64,000 bases of DNA from JABCYV01 sp035512155 (GCA_035512155.1 DATKEN010000003.1:35133-99132); one strand, 5' to 3'. Shown: positions 52,201 through 61,644, numbered from the stretch's first letter. Made by a program: numbers and translations. The notes: generated by a model from the sequence alone, not told the origin.

Positions 52201-53619
52201 ATGGCGAATGACCAAATCAAGTTCGGTACCGACGGCTGGCGTGGCGTAATCGCTGATGACTTTACGTTCGACAACGTGCGCCGTGTGGCTGGCGCCATTG
52301 CCGCTTATGTATTGAAACACGAAGACGCGCAGCGCGGGGTCATCGTTGGTTACGACACTCGATTTGCCTCGCAGCATGCGGCCAGGGTAGCCGCCAAGAC
52401 TTTGGCTGGGGCGGGAATCCCAGTCAAACTAGCCGACGACTACACTCCGACACCTGCGATTTCCTATGCGGTGAAGACCCGGCAGGCCGCTGGCGGAGTG
52501 GTTGTCACTTCCAGTCACAATCCATGGAACTGGAATGGCATGAAGTTCAAGAGCAAGTTGGGCGGATCGGCCGCTCCTGCGATCATGCAGATAATTGAAG
52601 AAGCGCTTCATGCCGTCGCCATGCCTAGCGGCGAAAAGGCGGCAATTGAAGAAGTTGACCTCAAGCAGCCATACATTGCGGCCGTCTGCGCATTCGCTGA
52701 TGTTGATCTCATCGCCAAAGCCAAATTCAAGTTTGGGGTGGATGCGATGTATGGTGCTGGACGGGGCGTGCTGGGACAGATCTTTACCAGTCGTGCTATT
52801 CAGCATGTTGCCATCCGCCAGGAGTTAAATCCATTGTTCCCAGGAATTAATCCAGAGCCCATCGAACCACACGTGGCTTTGCTTCAACAGACGGTGGTGA
52901 AAGAAAACTGCCACGCCGGTCTGGCAACGGACGGCGACGCCGATCGCATTGGCGCGGTGACCGAAGATGGCTCATTCGTCGATGCACACAAGGTTTTCTC
53001 TATCCTTACGCACTGGCTTTTGGAGCGAAAGAAATGGCCTGGCGAAATTGTGCGCGCCTTTAACACAACCGGCATGGTGGACCGCATCGCGGCCCGTCAT
53101 GGGCGCAAACTGAACGAGTGCCCAATCGGGTTCAAGTACGTCACTGATCTGATGAGTGAGCGCGAGATTCTCATCGGCGGTGAAGAATCTGGCGGCATAG
53201 GATATTCGCGCTTCTTGCCGGAACGCGACGGAATTCTCAATTCCCTACTGCTCGCCAATGTAATGGCCGAAGAAGGCAAACCTCTCGGCCAACTGGTAGC
53301 CGATCTGCAGCGCGAGTACGGACCGCATTACTACGGTCGCCGGGACCTCCACATTTCTGAGGATATAAAGCAGAGTGCAATTCAGCGGGCGGGTTCGGAG
53401 CGGACCAAACGTCTCGGCCCCTACAACATCATTAAGAAAGAGGGCCTTGACGGTGTGAAGCTCTTTCTCGATGCCCCTACGAATGGCAACGGAGCGCAGC
53501 CCTGGGTCTTGCTTCGGGCTTCTGGCACTGAGCCATTGTTGCGAATCTATTCCGAGGCGGCGTCGCCCGAGCTTGTCTCTGAGATCCTGGGCAACGCGGA
53601 AGTGTTCGTCAAGGCCTAG
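52201..53619 (+). CDS. Phosphoglucomutase/phosphomannomutase
   Basis: A 472-residue alpha-phosphohexomutase. The active-site phosphoserine is in TSSHNP (residues 103-108), the metal-binding loop in TDGDADRIG, and the sugar-binding GGEESGG. The C-terminal phosphate loop RASGTEPLLRIYSEA is present. Within this cluster it most likely supplies mannose-1-phosphate to the preceding guanylyltransferase. Confidence 0.93.
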   Translation: MANDQIKFGTDGWRGVIADDFTFDNVRRVAGAIAAYVLKHEDAQRGVIVGYDTRFASQHAARVAAKTLAGAGIPVKLADDYTPTPAISYAVKTRQAAGGVVVTSSHNPWNWNGMKFKSKLGGSAAPAIMQIIEEALHAVAMPSGEKAAIEEVDLKQPYIAAVCAFADVDLIAKAKFKFGVDAMYGAGRGVLGQIFTSRAIQHVAIRQELNPLFPGINPEPIEPHVALLQQTVVKENCHAGLATDGDADRIGAVTEDGSFVDAHKVFSILTHWLLERKKWPGEIVRAFNTTGMVDRIAARHGRKLNECPIGFKYVTDLMSEREILIGGEESGGIGYSRFLPERDGILNSLLLANVMAEEGKPLGQLVADLQREYGPHYYGRRDLHISEDIKQSAIQRAGSERTKRLGPYNIIKKEGLDGVKLFLDAPTNGNGAQPWVLLRASGTEPLLRIYSEAASPELVSEILGNAEVFVKA

Positions 53620-53756
53620 GGGAGGACATCAGTCGTGGCAGCCCACACGCGCATCTAACCACTAGTAACTACCCACTGGCCACTGTACTTCCAGGGCCTC
53701 GCGTTTCGCGTCTGGCAATACGATAATTAAGAAATTCTAAAGATCGCTGATCAAAG

Positions 53757-54911
53757 ATGAGCTCCGCGGCCGCCGCCATTCCGGTTCCAACCGACTCGCC
53801 ACAGGCGCGACGCTATAATCGCGTAAAGCGCTGGCTGGGGGTTAGCGACTTTGTCTTGGGACTGGTACTACTGGTCGCCTTGTTAGTGACGGGATGGAGT
53901 AACAGCTTGCGCGATCTCGCCTATCGGGCTGCCTTTCAAAACTATACCCTGGCCGTATTTCTCTACGTTTTGATGCTGATGACGGCTGGAAAATTGCTCG
54001 GATTGGGACTCGAGTACTACGGCTTCCGCCTGGAGCGCCGATTCCAACTATCCAATCAAAGGTTGCGCTCCTGGGTTTGGGATGAGTTCAAAGCTTTCTT
54101 GGTCGGACTCGTCATTGCGACGATTTTTGCCGAATTGCTGTACTTCATTCTTCGGCAAGCCCCGCAATACTGGTGGTTTATTGCCTGGGCAACATTTCTG
54201 ATGCTGTTCGTCTTGATGGCTCAACTGGCGCCTGTTGTCCTTTTTCCCATCTTCTACAAGTTCGAACCGCTAAAAAATGAAGAGTTGAAAGCCCGGTTGG
54301 TACGACTCAGCGAGCAGGCGGGGACGCAGGTGCGGGGGGTATACCAATGGAAGCTTTCGGAAAAGAGTAAGAAGGCGAACGCCGCCTTGACGGGCCTCGG
54401 CGCCACCAGACGCATCATTCTGGCTGATACATTGCTCGATAATTATTCGGCGGACGAAATTGAGGCGGTACTGGCGCACGAACTCGGCCACCATGTGCAT
54501 CGGCATATCCTCAAGAGCATCGCAGTGCAGGCGGGGATAACGCTCATAGGTTTCTGGGCTGCGAACTGGATCCTGCACTACACGGTCGACCGCATGCACA
54601 TGTTTGAGACCTTGTCTGATTTTGCTAATCTGCCGCTGCTGGCTTTGGTCTCGATTGTGCTGTCATTGCTGGTCTTGCCGGCGTTAAATGCTTATTCCCG
54701 TTACAACGAGCGCCAGGCTGACCGCTATGCCTTCTGTTCCATCCCCAAAGTCGATCCTTTTATCTCTTCTATGAACAAGCTGGCCCAGCAAAATCTGGCC
54801 GAGCGCTCCCCGTCCAAATGGGTAGAATGGTTTTTCCACTCCCATCCGGCAATTTCCCGGCGCGTGGCCGCTGCCGAGGCTTGGGAAAGAATGCGACCTA
54901 GGGCTGTCTAG
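53757..54911 (+). CDS. M48-family CAAX-prenyl-protease-like membrane metalloprotease
   Basis: A 384-residue Ste24/HtpX-type protease with seven hydrophobic segments. The zinc motif HELGHHVHRH is at residues ~241-250, with the third ligand in RYNERQADRYAF. The N-terminal helices and the LVLLVALLVTG region are as in Ste24. Ste24 homologs degrade or process membrane-associated proteins. Its stop overlaps the convergent kdsB stop by four bases. Confidence 0.9.
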   Translation: MSSAAAAIPVPTDSPQARRYNRVKRWLGVSDFVLGLVLLVALLVTGWSNSLRDLAYRAAFQNYTLAVFLYVLMLMTAGKLLGLGLEYYGFRLERRFQLSNQRLRSWVWDEFKAFLVGLVIATIFAELLYFILRQAPQYWWFIAWATFLMLFVLMAQLAPVVLFPIFYKFEPLKNEELKARLVRLSEQAGTQVRGVYQWKLSEKSKKANAALTGLGATRRIILADTLLDNYSADEIEAVLAHELGHHVHRHILKSIAVQAGITLIGFWAANWILHYTVDRMHMFETLSDFANLPLLALVSIVLSLLVLPALNAYSRYNERQADRYAFCSIPKVDPFISSMNKLAQQNLAERSPSKWVEWFFHSHPAISRRVAAAEAWERMRPRAV

Positions 54912-55639
54912 ACAGCTTTTTTGGCGGCCCGCAGGATGGCTTCCACCCGCCCTAGATCTTGCTCCGTATCCACTCCCACGGTGTCGAAGGGCGTTTCTCT
55001 TACATATATCGGAATTCCATTTTCCAGAAAGCGCAATTGCTCCAACCGTTCAGTGTTCTCTAACGGAGATTCGTGAAACTCGACAAATCGGTTCAGCGCC
55101 GACTTACGATACGCATAGAAGCCCAGATGCTTGAAGAAGGAGGGGTTCGTCGCTTCGCGATCGTAGGGAATTGTGGCACGGGAGAAGTAAAGTGCGCGGC
55201 CAGTTCTGTCGGTGACGACCTTCACCGCATTTGGACTGTTGATGTCCGCCGCCTGTGCCAGCGTTTTCAATGTCCCCACTTCGACATTCGGATCCTCCAT
55301 CACATCAAGTAGCGCAGCGATATGCTCAAGACGAATGAGCGGTTCATCACCCTGTACGTTGAGATAAATATCCGCCGCCACCAATTGCGAGATTTCGTGC
55401 ACGCGCTCAGTCCCGCTGCGATGCGAGCCCGCCGTCAATTGTGCTTTCCAGCCGTTGTGCCGGCAAACTCCGACAATCTCATCTGAATCTGTGGCGATGA
55501 TGACGTCGTCAAGCAATGGCGAGGATTTGACGGCTTCATACACCCGGCCAATCAGTGGCTGCCCAGCGATCTCGCGCAACATCTTACGCGACAGGCGGGT
55601 GGAAGCGAGGCGAGCAGGAATTACAGCGATGGCCTTCAT
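54908..55639 (-). CDS. kdsB: 3-deoxy-manno-octulosonate cytidylyltransferase
   Basis: A 243-residue enzyme that activates KDO for lipopolysaccharide core synthesis. The IPARLASTRLSRKMLREI, NVQGDEPLI and IPYDREA segments are typical of KdsB. Its presence shows a LPS-bearing outer membrane. Length is normal for the family. Confidence 0.94.
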   Translation of the reverse strand: MKAIAVIPARLASTRLSRKMLREIAGQPLIGRVYEAVKSSPLLDDVIIATDSDEIVGVCRHNGWKAQLTAGSHRSGTERVHEISQLVAADIYLNVQGDEPLIRLEHIAALLDVMEDPNVEVGTLKTLAQAADINSPNAVKVVTDRTGRALYFSRATIPYDREATNPSFFKHLGFYAYRKSALNRFVEFHESPLENTERLEQLRFLENGIPIYVRETPFDTVGVDTEQDLGRVEAILRAAKKAV

Positions 55640-55722
55640 CCCGTCCTAGTGTCAATTTTCTCCCTCCCAGTTGCAACAGGCTGCGACCTGAAAGCGTCTG
55701 ATAGCGAGAAAGAAGCTGCGAC

Positions 55723-56376
55723 TCAGTGTTTGGCGTGAAATACATGCCTTTGGACGTCCGGCCAGAACTCCGTGAAGCCATTTTTTCCCATGAGTCCGAG
55801 AAACCCCCACACGGTGCGAAGCAACGCGCTCCGCGTATTGGCCTCGCTATCGGCCCGCCAGGTGTTGGAGAGGAAGTTGTTTCCGGGGGTAGAAATATAT
55901 CTGGCATACGCAGGCGTGAGTTGGCCGTTGCGATCGTGGGCAAGGAAAGTCATGATCACGACATTCTCCAGACGTCCCTTGAACGGCTGGTGGTATGCCC
56001 GAAAATAACGGGGATCTTCTTTCCAGAGCGCGCCCAATCCCGCTTCCATGGCATTGCCGGTTGAAACACCCGTGAGCCGCATGCCATAGCGCTTGCCAAA
56101 GCCCGCCCACGAACTGCCGTACTCTTTCGGGGTGTCCCGGGCAGTGCCAAAGCCGGCAGTGAAGAGACCCACTGTGAGAGTCTCTGGGCCGACAGTGCTG
56201 TCGACGAACCACTTAAAGCGCTGGCCGCCTGTAATGTAATGATATGGCTTGATAGAAAAAGAGGCAGAATTGGGCAGATCATCTTGCTGTCCCCGTTCAG
56301 GTTTCGCCGTCTGCGCCGGAGCAATCCCGGTAACGGCGAGAGAAATTACGACTACCAGCAAGTATTTATGATTCAC
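55723..56376 (-). CDS. Secreted protein of unknown function
   Basis: A 217-residue product with a signal peptide (MNHKYLLVVVISLAVTGIAPA) and a rather aromatic, basic body (YGSSWAGFGKRYGMR, RYFRAYHQPF). No catalytic motif or domain is recognised. Confidence 0.6.
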   Translation of the reverse strand: MNHKYLLVVVISLAVTGIAPAQTAKPERGQQDDLPNSASFSIKPYHYITGGQRFKWFVDSTVGPETLTVGLFTAGFGTARDTPKEYGSSWAGFGKRYGMRLTGVSTGNAMEAGLGALWKEDPRYFRAYHQPFKGRLENVVIMTFLAHDRNGQLTPAYARYISTPGNNFLSNTWRADSEANTRSALLRTVWGFLGLMGKNGFTEFWPDVQRHVFHAKH

Positions 56377-56661
56377 GTGATATTAGGTGCCACGAAACCA
56401 GTGAAGGCGCCAACTAATTGTACCTGCGAGGTCAGTCGAACGGGCAGAACACATGCCATTAGTGTTCTGCAGTGGGGATGCCAGTCCGTGAGCCTGTGGT
56501 AGGATTTAGTCTGTCGGGCGCGCATGAGTAAAGAAAATGCCACGCCCAATCACGACATCCTTTCCGGCACGCTTGCAAGTTCCTCGGAGCGGATAATTGC
56601 TACCGCTGAGACTTGACTGGTTTCGAGAACTACTGACAGTCAAGCTGAGGGGGGTAGATTT

Positions 56662-57156
56662 ATGCCTGGCAGAAACATAATAGTTTTTCTGCTCGCTGTG
56701 GCAGCCTCCATGGCCTCATTCGCCGTGACAGCAACGGGAACGGCCGATGGCGATCGGGAAGCCGTGCTGCAGACCGTGCATATGCTGCTTGATGGTTGGC
56801 GAGAAGCCGACGCAAGCAAACTAGAGGTGGCCCTTCACCCTGACTTCCGAGAGGTTACCCTGCATCTCCAAGATGGCAAGTGGAACTTTGCCGTCGAGGA
56901 ACGCGACAGGTTGATTAAGACCATGGGGCGCATTTCGAAGGGCGCCTGGGACGATCAATTGATTGATCCTCAGATCCACGTCGACGGACCAATAGCCGTG
57001 GTGTGGTCGCACTACAAATTCATCGTAAGATACACAGAGAACGGCGTGGCCCACGCGCCGATGCACTGTGGCGTCGAGACGTTCCAACTCTATCGCGCGG
57101 AATCCGGCTGGAAGGTCGTCAACTTTGCCGATACGCACGCGGATAGTTGTCAGTGA
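56662..57156 (+). CDS. Secreted NTF2-like (lumazine-binding/SnoaL-type) protein
   Basis: A 164-residue product. It has a signal peptide, then one NTF2-like fold with the pattern MLLDGWREADASKLEVALHPD, AVVWSHYKFIVRY and VETFQLYRAESGWKVVNFADTH. A GAGGGGGG ribosome-binding site precedes the ATG. Fold assignment is reasonable, function is unknown. Confidence 0.72.
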   Translation: MPGRNIIVFLLAVAASMASFAVTATGTADGDREAVLQTVHMLLDGWREADASKLEVALHPDFREVTLHLQDGKWNFAVEERDRLIKTMGRISKGAWDDQLIDPQIHVDGPIAVVWSHYKFIVRYTENGVAHAPMHCGVETFQLYRAESGWKVVNFADTHADSCQ

Positions 57157-57284
57157 GGAGGGGCCTCCGCCTCATAATACTTAACGGCGCAGGTTTGCGC
57201 TCGGTGCCCGTCAGTTTTGTGATTTCCTGCGTTCTGGCGCAAGTAGCTCTGGCAAGTTATAGCGCATAATTTGCTTGTCCCAGT

Positions 57285-57361
57285 GGCGGCGTAGCTCAGG
57301 TGGCTAGAGCGACGGTCTCATAATCCGTAGGTCGTTGGTTCGAGTCCAACCGCCGCCACCA
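57285..57361 (+). tRNA. tRNA-Met (CAU), integration target of the downstream element
   Basis: It folds as a cloverleaf: acceptor GGCGGCG/CGCCGCC, D-arm GCTC/GAGC, anticodon loop CTCATAA, T-arm GTTGG-TTCGAGT-CCAAC, and an encoded CCA end. The anticodon is CAU, and the sequence most resembles elongator tRNA-Met. An integrase gene overlaps its 3' half on the opposite strand, marking it as an attachment site for an integrated element. Confidence 0.94.
57304..57361. other. Probable attachment-site (att) segment in the tRNA-Met 3' part
   Basis: Integrative elements typically use the 3' end of a tRNA as att core and restore it on insertion. The integrase reading frame enters this segment on the minus strand and ends within the D-arm, so integrase end, tRNA and att coincide. 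The exact core and its second copy lie outside the window. Confidence 0.55.
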
Positions 57362-58587
57362 ATCAAACCAACAGCTTCCGTGGAAATCTCGCTGTCCGCA
57401 GCTTCTGCTGGTTGTGCGGGAGTTGCATTTTGTTGCGGAGTTGTTTTTTCTTCCTGCTCCAGGACCTCGTCCAGCCGATCCACGAAACACACGTTTGCGC
57501 CCGGGATCAGGTGCCCGTAAATATCGACCGTAATCTGGATTGAACTGTGGCCCATCTGCTCCTTCACATACACAATCGAGGCGCCGTTCTGAATCAGAAG
57601 CGAGCCAAACGTGTGCCTGAGATCGTGAAGCCGGACCTTGCGAATCCCAGCCTTCATGAGCACGGGCAGGAAGTAGCGATGGTACAGGTTGTCAGGATCA
57701 AGGATCGAGCCCTCGGGTGAGCGAAAGACTAACTCGTCCGAGATGTCATTCTTCCCTTTCAGGAAAGCTTCCAGCAGCCGCTTGTCCCGAAGTTCGATCA
57801 GCACATGCCTAAGCTCGCGAGAGAGATCTACGCGCCGACTCTTTTTGCTCTTCGTGGTCGTGTGCTCGCGGCGCACATAGTTGTGCCGCACGATCATGAA
57901 GCGGTTGGGATCGCTCTCGTCCTTGCCGAACTGGATGTCGCCCCACTGCAGGGCCACAAGCTCGCCGCGGCGGAGGCCAGCCCGCATGGCGGTGAGAAAC
58001 AGGGCGTAGTAGTCTGCGCAGATCTCTTTCGCAGCCTCAAGAAATGACTTGACCTCAGCTGGTGTGAGTGCCACGCCTTTGGTCTCGGCCGTTTTGGCCG
58101 TCCTGGTAGAGCGCCCTAGGCGGGCCGCAGGGTTTGATTCCAGCACTGCGCCTTCGATGGCATGGTTGAAAATCCCGCGAATAACGCAGAGTGCATTTCG
58201 CACAGTGTTGCGCGACAGTTCTTTGGCGACCAGTTCGTTGATCAGGGCCTTGATATCGTCGCGGCTGACCTCGCCCAGCCGCTTGCTTCCGAATCGCGGG
58301 CGCAAATATTGCCGTAGAACCCCTTCGTAACCGTCCGCCGTCGACGTCTTGCACTCAACTCGGGCGTAATCCTTCATCCAGCAATCAGCGTAGGCATCGA
58401 AAGTTTGGACTCGGCTTTCACTCTGGGTCAGGAAGCCCAGATCACCGAGCGCCAGCTTGGCTTCAAGTTGACGCTTCACCTGCTCCGCGACCTGCCGGCT
58501 AGCACCCACACACTTCGCCTTGCGGCGTCCGTGATAGTTCACGAATACGTACCATTTGCCTCCGCGTTTGCGAATCTTCACGCCCAT
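57304..58587 (-). CDS. int: Tyrosine recombinase / integrase
   Basis: A 427-residue phage-type integrase. An N-terminal AP2-like arm-binding region (RGGKWYVFVNYHGRRKAKCV) and core-binding helices precede the catalytic domain with Arg in GLRRGEL (~206), HDLRHT (321-326), GHSS (347) and Tyr357 in DIYGHLIP. The last ~18 codons are read from the antisense of tRNA-Met, so part of the C-terminus comes from the target gene. It overlaps the excisionase-like gene's stop. Confidence 0.95.
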   Translation of the reverse strand: MGVKIRKRGGKWYVFVNYHGRRKAKCVGASRQVAEQVKRQLEAKLALGDLGFLTQSESRVQTFDAYADCWMKDYARVECKTSTADGYEGVLRQYLRPRFGSKRLGEVSRDDIKALINELVAKELSRNTVRNALCVIRGIFNHAIEGAVLESNPAARLGRSTRTAKTAETKGVALTPAEVKSFLEAAKEICADYYALFLTAMRAGLRRGELVALQWGDIQFGKDESDPNRFMIVRHNYVRREHTTTKSKKSRRVDLSRELRHVLIELRDKRLLEAFLKGKNDISDELVFRSPEGSILDPDNLYHRYFLPVLMKAGIRKVRLHDLRHTFGSLLIQNGASIVYVKEQMGHSSIQITVDIYGHLIPGANVCFVDRLDEVLEQEEKTTPQQNATPAQPAEAADSEISTEAVGLIGGGGWTRTNDLRIMRPSL

Positions 58588-58838
58588 CAGTTCGTCCCCG
58601 TCACTCCGGCAACCATCTCATCGACAATATAGCCCACGTCAACCCGCTTTACCTCGTGTGCTTGGAGCCAGCGGTCGAGAGTGCTTCGCCGGATCAGAAG
58701 CTTCGTTCCCACACGCACGGCCGGCAAAGGATTGTCGGGGCGATGGATCCAATCTCGAAGAGTGCGCTCGGAGACACAGGCGTACCTCTGAAGAGCCTTT
58801 AGGTCCAGCCATTCGCATTGATGCCGCTCCGCACTCAT
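58587..58838 (-). CDS. Excisionase-like helix-turn-helix protein
   Basis: An 83-residue product starting at ATG 58838. It carries the HTH_17/MerR-like DNA-binding pattern WLDLKALQRYACVSERTLRDWI...LPAVRVGTKLLIRRSTLDRWL. It lies directly upstream of the integrase, with stop and start overlapping as TGATG, fitting a recombination directionality factor. It could also act as a repressor. Confidence 0.82.
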   Translation of the reverse strand: MSAERHQCEWLDLKALQRYACVSERTLRDWIHRPDNPLPAVRVGTKLLIRRSTLDRWLQAHEVKRVDVGYIVDEMVAGVTGTN

Positions 58839-58957
58839 GTTAGTTTCCGGTGTTCCAAAAACAACTCGTTCTGGTACTTCATTCTCGCCTGTCGTCGCGT
58901 CTTGCGGAAGAACCACTTACAGCCACTGTCCATGGGCGGTTTTTGGAACGCACCTAT

Positions 58958-60268
58958 TCACATGTGGGCGCGTTCTTCAAACTGCAACCGCTTTTCATCG
59001 AAATACACGGGCAAAGAGCCGATACGGCCGTTTCTGTTCTTACCGATAATCACCTGCTGTTCCTCTGGCCGAGGTCCCCCATCGTCTCCGACTGGAAGGA
59101 AAGGCAATAAGACAACATGGCTATGATTCTCGATGTCACCACTTTCTTTGAGATCAAGCATCGTGGGCTTCGCGTTCATCCCGCCTTCTGGACGACGAAG
59201 TTGTGAAAGCATCAGAAGCCCAATCCGCTCACTCTTTGCCAATTCGCGCAATGCGTTCGCCACGTAGCCGACTCGCTCCCGTAGCTCCCGACCAGGTGCG
59301 TCAACCAGGCGGAGGTAGTCCACAACGATGAGTTTTACGCCGTAGCGTCGGATGTACAGCCTGGCACTGGCGATCAGTTCTTGAATCTTCAGGCTTGGCC
59401 GAGAGTCAACGTAGATCGGAAGTTCGGACAAGCCGGCAGCTGACTCCATCACTTCCCGCCAGCGTTCGTTCCGTATGGTTTGCGGGTTTCTGACTTGCGT
59501 GGCCCCAACTGACGATCTGGCGCACAGGAAGCGCTTGGCGATCTCGGTATCCTGCATCTCGAGAGAGAACGCAGCTACGGGCGTGCCCGCGCTGGCGTTT
59601 GCCAACGTAACTTGGACGCCAAATGCCGTTTTCCCTCGGCCCGGCAGCGCTCCGACCGTCCAGACTTCCCCGAGCCTTATGCCACCAGTAGCAAGATCCA
59701 GCGACTGCAGCCCCGTGCTCATTCCGACCAGGCCTTGATTGCTGGCTTGCGCCTCGATCTCGCACAGCATCTCGGGGATTACTTCTTTGATGTGCCGCGC
59801 GGTGGATTTCTTCGATGCCGCCTCAATCTGAAGCAGGCTCTCCTGGACCATCCGCAGGCAGTCATCTGTACTTACCGACGGGTCGCAGGTCGCCCCGCAT
59901 ACACGTTCACCTGCAGCACGCACTTGTCGCCGGCGCGATTTTTCGAGAACGAGTTGGGCGTAGTACTCGACATGCGTAGTCTTGGCCAAGCCGGCATCAA
60001 CCTTCTCGCTCAACCCGGTTATGACCGCCGCGCCACCAACTGACTCAAGCTGATTCTTAGCCCCGAGCGCATCACACACCGTTAATTCGTCCACCGGCTT
60101 CCCTGATTCGGCCAAGTCCTCGATCGCGAAGAAGATGCGGCGGTGAGAATCAAGGGAAAAATCTGAAGCCTCCACAAGGAACATGATGCGATACAGGCTG
60201 TCCGAATCGTTCAGGGCGCAGGCTAGTAACGTTCTTTCGGCGTCGATGTTGACCAGAGCATCTTGCAT
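58958..60268 (-). CDS. DnaB-type replicative helicase of the element
   Basis: A 436-residue helicase with start ATG at 60268, one base after the upstream gene's stop. The N-terminal DnaB domain (DAERTLLACALNDSDSLYR, DSHRRIFFAIEDL) precedes the RecA-like core: Walker A is ALPGRGKTAFG, Walker B is LIVVDYLRLV, and LSQLRRPEGG and SGDIENHSHVVLL follow. It is shorter in the linker than host DnaB. It serves replication of the element, as the neighbouring initiator-like gene and iterons suggest. Confidence 0.93.
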   Translation of the reverse strand: MQDALVNIDAERTLLACALNDSDSLYRIMFLVEASDFSLDSHRRIFFAIEDLAESGKPVDELTVCDALGAKNQLESVGGAAVITGLSEKVDAGLAKTTHVEYYAQLVLEKSRRRQVRAAGERVCGATCDPSVSTDDCLRMVQESLLQIEAASKKSTARHIKEVIPEMLCEIEAQASNQGLVGMSTGLQSLDLATGGIRLGEVWTVGALPGRGKTAFGVQVTLANASAGTPVAAFSLEMQDTEIAKRFLCARSSVGATQVRNPQTIRNERWREVMESAAGLSELPIYVDSRPSLKIQELIASARLYIRRYGVKLIVVDYLRLVDAPGRELRERVGYVANALRELAKSERIGLLMLSQLRRPEGGMNAKPTMLDLKESGDIENHSHVVLLPFLPVGDDGGPRPEEQQVIIGKNRNGRIGSLPVYFDEKRLQFEERAHM

Positions 60269-60269
60269 C

Positions 60270-60716
60270 TCAGTCACCCTCCATCTGCGCCAGTGCATAT
60301 GCGACCGGATCATTTGGCGAAGCGGCTGGAACACTTCCGTTTACCGGTTTGCGTCTAGAGTGAGGGTACTTTGCCTCCTGGAAGTACGCTTTCGGGCCGC
60401 CAGCATATTTGCCGTTCTGCTCCTTGTCGTCGAAGTATGCCTTTACGAGCCATTCGCCAACCGTTTCTAAACTTGACTCCGGCATTTCTTCGGCTTTGAA
60501 GCTGATGGCCACCTCTAACGCTGTGATGACATCGCGGCCGCTCCAACCGTTCTGCTGGCAGAGAGCGACAGCTATCTCGCTGGGGTTGAATCCTTCAGTT
60601 CGACCTGGACGGTGTTTTGTTTTCGCCTTCGCGGTGCAGGGTTGCAGTACAGAGTCTTTTGGGTGGTCCGCTGGGCTTTTTTCTGCGGACAAGGGTTTAT
60701 CTACTTCCAATTCCAA
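60270..60716 (-). CDS. Phage-type protein of unknown function next to the helicase
   Basis: A 148-residue product from TTG 60716, inside the iteron repeat. Another start further in is possible. Hydrophilic N-terminus, then a helical core (FNPSEIAVALCQQNGWSGRDVITALEVAI). Between the initiator-like gene and helicase, it might be a helicase loader, but I cannot show it. Confidence 0.5.
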   Translation of the reverse strand: MELEVDKPLSAEKSPADHPKDSVLQPCTAKAKTKHRPGRTEGFNPSEIAVALCQQNGWSGRDVITALEVAISFKAEEMPESSLETVGEWLVKAYFDDKEQNGKYAGGPKAYFQEAKYPHSRRKPVNGSVPAASPNDPVAYALAQMEGD

Positions 60717-60749
60717 TCTACTTCCAATTCCAATCTACTTCCAATTCCA
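60699..60749. repeat. Three tandem 17-bp direct repeats (candidate replication iterons)
   Basis: Three perfect copies of ATCTACTTCCAATTCCA lie at 60699-60715, 60716-60732 and 60733-60749. As 17 is not a multiple of three, they are unlikely to be conserved for protein repeats. They sit at the 3' end of the initiator-like gene, just before the helicase operon part, as iterons do in lambda O and related phage origins. Confidence 0.75.
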
Positions 60750-61207
60750 GTTCCTATCACGTCTGCTGCGTGCTGGTGGCACGCTTCAGGCGTACTCTGG
60801 GCACACTCGCCGCGTGCCAGGAACCTTTTCAACTCTTCGGCGGGCGGGTCAGGATCTAACAACCCACGCTCAGCGTATCGCTTCATCCAACTTGCTCGCG
60901 GGCGACGTCCTGGCTTCTCTGAGCCTGTCCAGTAAGCCCATTTCTTGCCATCCTGTTCCCACGTAAACAAGAGTTTGGCTTCCACAAAAGCTGCAAGGAT
61001 ACCTTCTACGTCCTCAATCGATTTGTCTGGCCTGGCAAAGGCATAAGCCCTCGCCCAGATTGCGCGCGGATCGCACTCAAAAACTGAGTTAGGTCCAGCA
61101 ATTGGGTAGAGCCAGGCGTATTCCGGCCTTGCCCATTCTGGTTGGAGATTCGCCAACTTGCGCGATGTCCAGATTCCGTTGTCGCCGATCAGCACTCTGC
61201 CTGCCAT
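60701..61207 (-). CDS. Replisome-organizer-like replication initiator of the element
   Basis: A 168-residue product. The pattern IWTSRKLANLQPEWARPEYAWLYPIAG, CDPRAIWARAYAF, EDVEGILAAFVEAKLLFTWEQDGKKWAYW matches the N-terminal winged-helix domain of phage replication initiators that recognise iterons. Its 3' end contains the 17-bp repeats and encodes a LELEVDWNWK tail. Located upstream of the helicase on the same strand. Prediction is based on this pattern and context only. Confidence 0.6.
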   Translation of the reverse strand: MAGRVLIGDNGIWTSRKLANLQPEWARPEYAWLYPIAGPNSVFECDPRAIWARAYAFARPDKSIEDVEGILAAFVEAKLLFTWEQDGKKWAYWTGSEKPGRRPRASWMKRYAERGLLDPDPPAEELKRFLARGECAQSTPEACHQHAADVIGTGIGSRLELEVDWNWK

Positions 61208-61209
61208 TG

Positions 61210-61644
61210 TCAGTCTGGATACCTTTCTGAAGCGGCACTGGCGCCGAACAATGTCAGCGTGTCGATGGACCCTGCGAGCGGGACACTGATTTTCGGAGCG
61301 CCACTCGGGTAGCGCTCTGGGAGCCCCAAGGCCAAGAGGTCGTGCCGGCCAAGCTGCCGCATGGTTTCGAAATCAATATGGAACCAGCCGCGGGCCACAC
61401 GTTCAACCCGCTCGACTCGATTCACTACTTCCCAGCCGTCATCTCGCAGTTCCTTGCAACGCGCTCCGTACTGGCGCCCGCCTTCGATGTTTACGTCAGT
61501 GCTGCTCGTCTCTCGCCCAGCTCGACTGTCAGTTATCAAGCGCTTCAGAAGCCGATCTCTCAGGCTGAGTCGGTCGCCAACCAGCCGATACGCGAGGCGC
61601 GAGTTATCGTGGCGACCATTGCGGATCTTAGTGGGATCTTTCAC
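61210..61644 (-). CDS. Element protein of unknown function
   Basis: A 144-residue basic product. Residues 60-105 (YGARCKELRDDGWEVVNRVERVER) are reminiscent of a short winged-helix DNA-binding protein, but no family is certain. It ends two bases before the initiator-like gene and overlaps the upstream gene by four bases, so it is part of the same operon. Confidence 0.55.
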   Translation of the reverse strand: MKDPTKIRNGRHDNSRLAYRLVGDRLSLRDRLLKRLITDSRAGRETSSTDVNIEGGRQYGARCKELRDDGWEVVNRVERVERVARGWFHIDFETMRQLGRHDLLALGLPERYPSGAPKISVPLAGSIDTLTLFGASAASERYPD

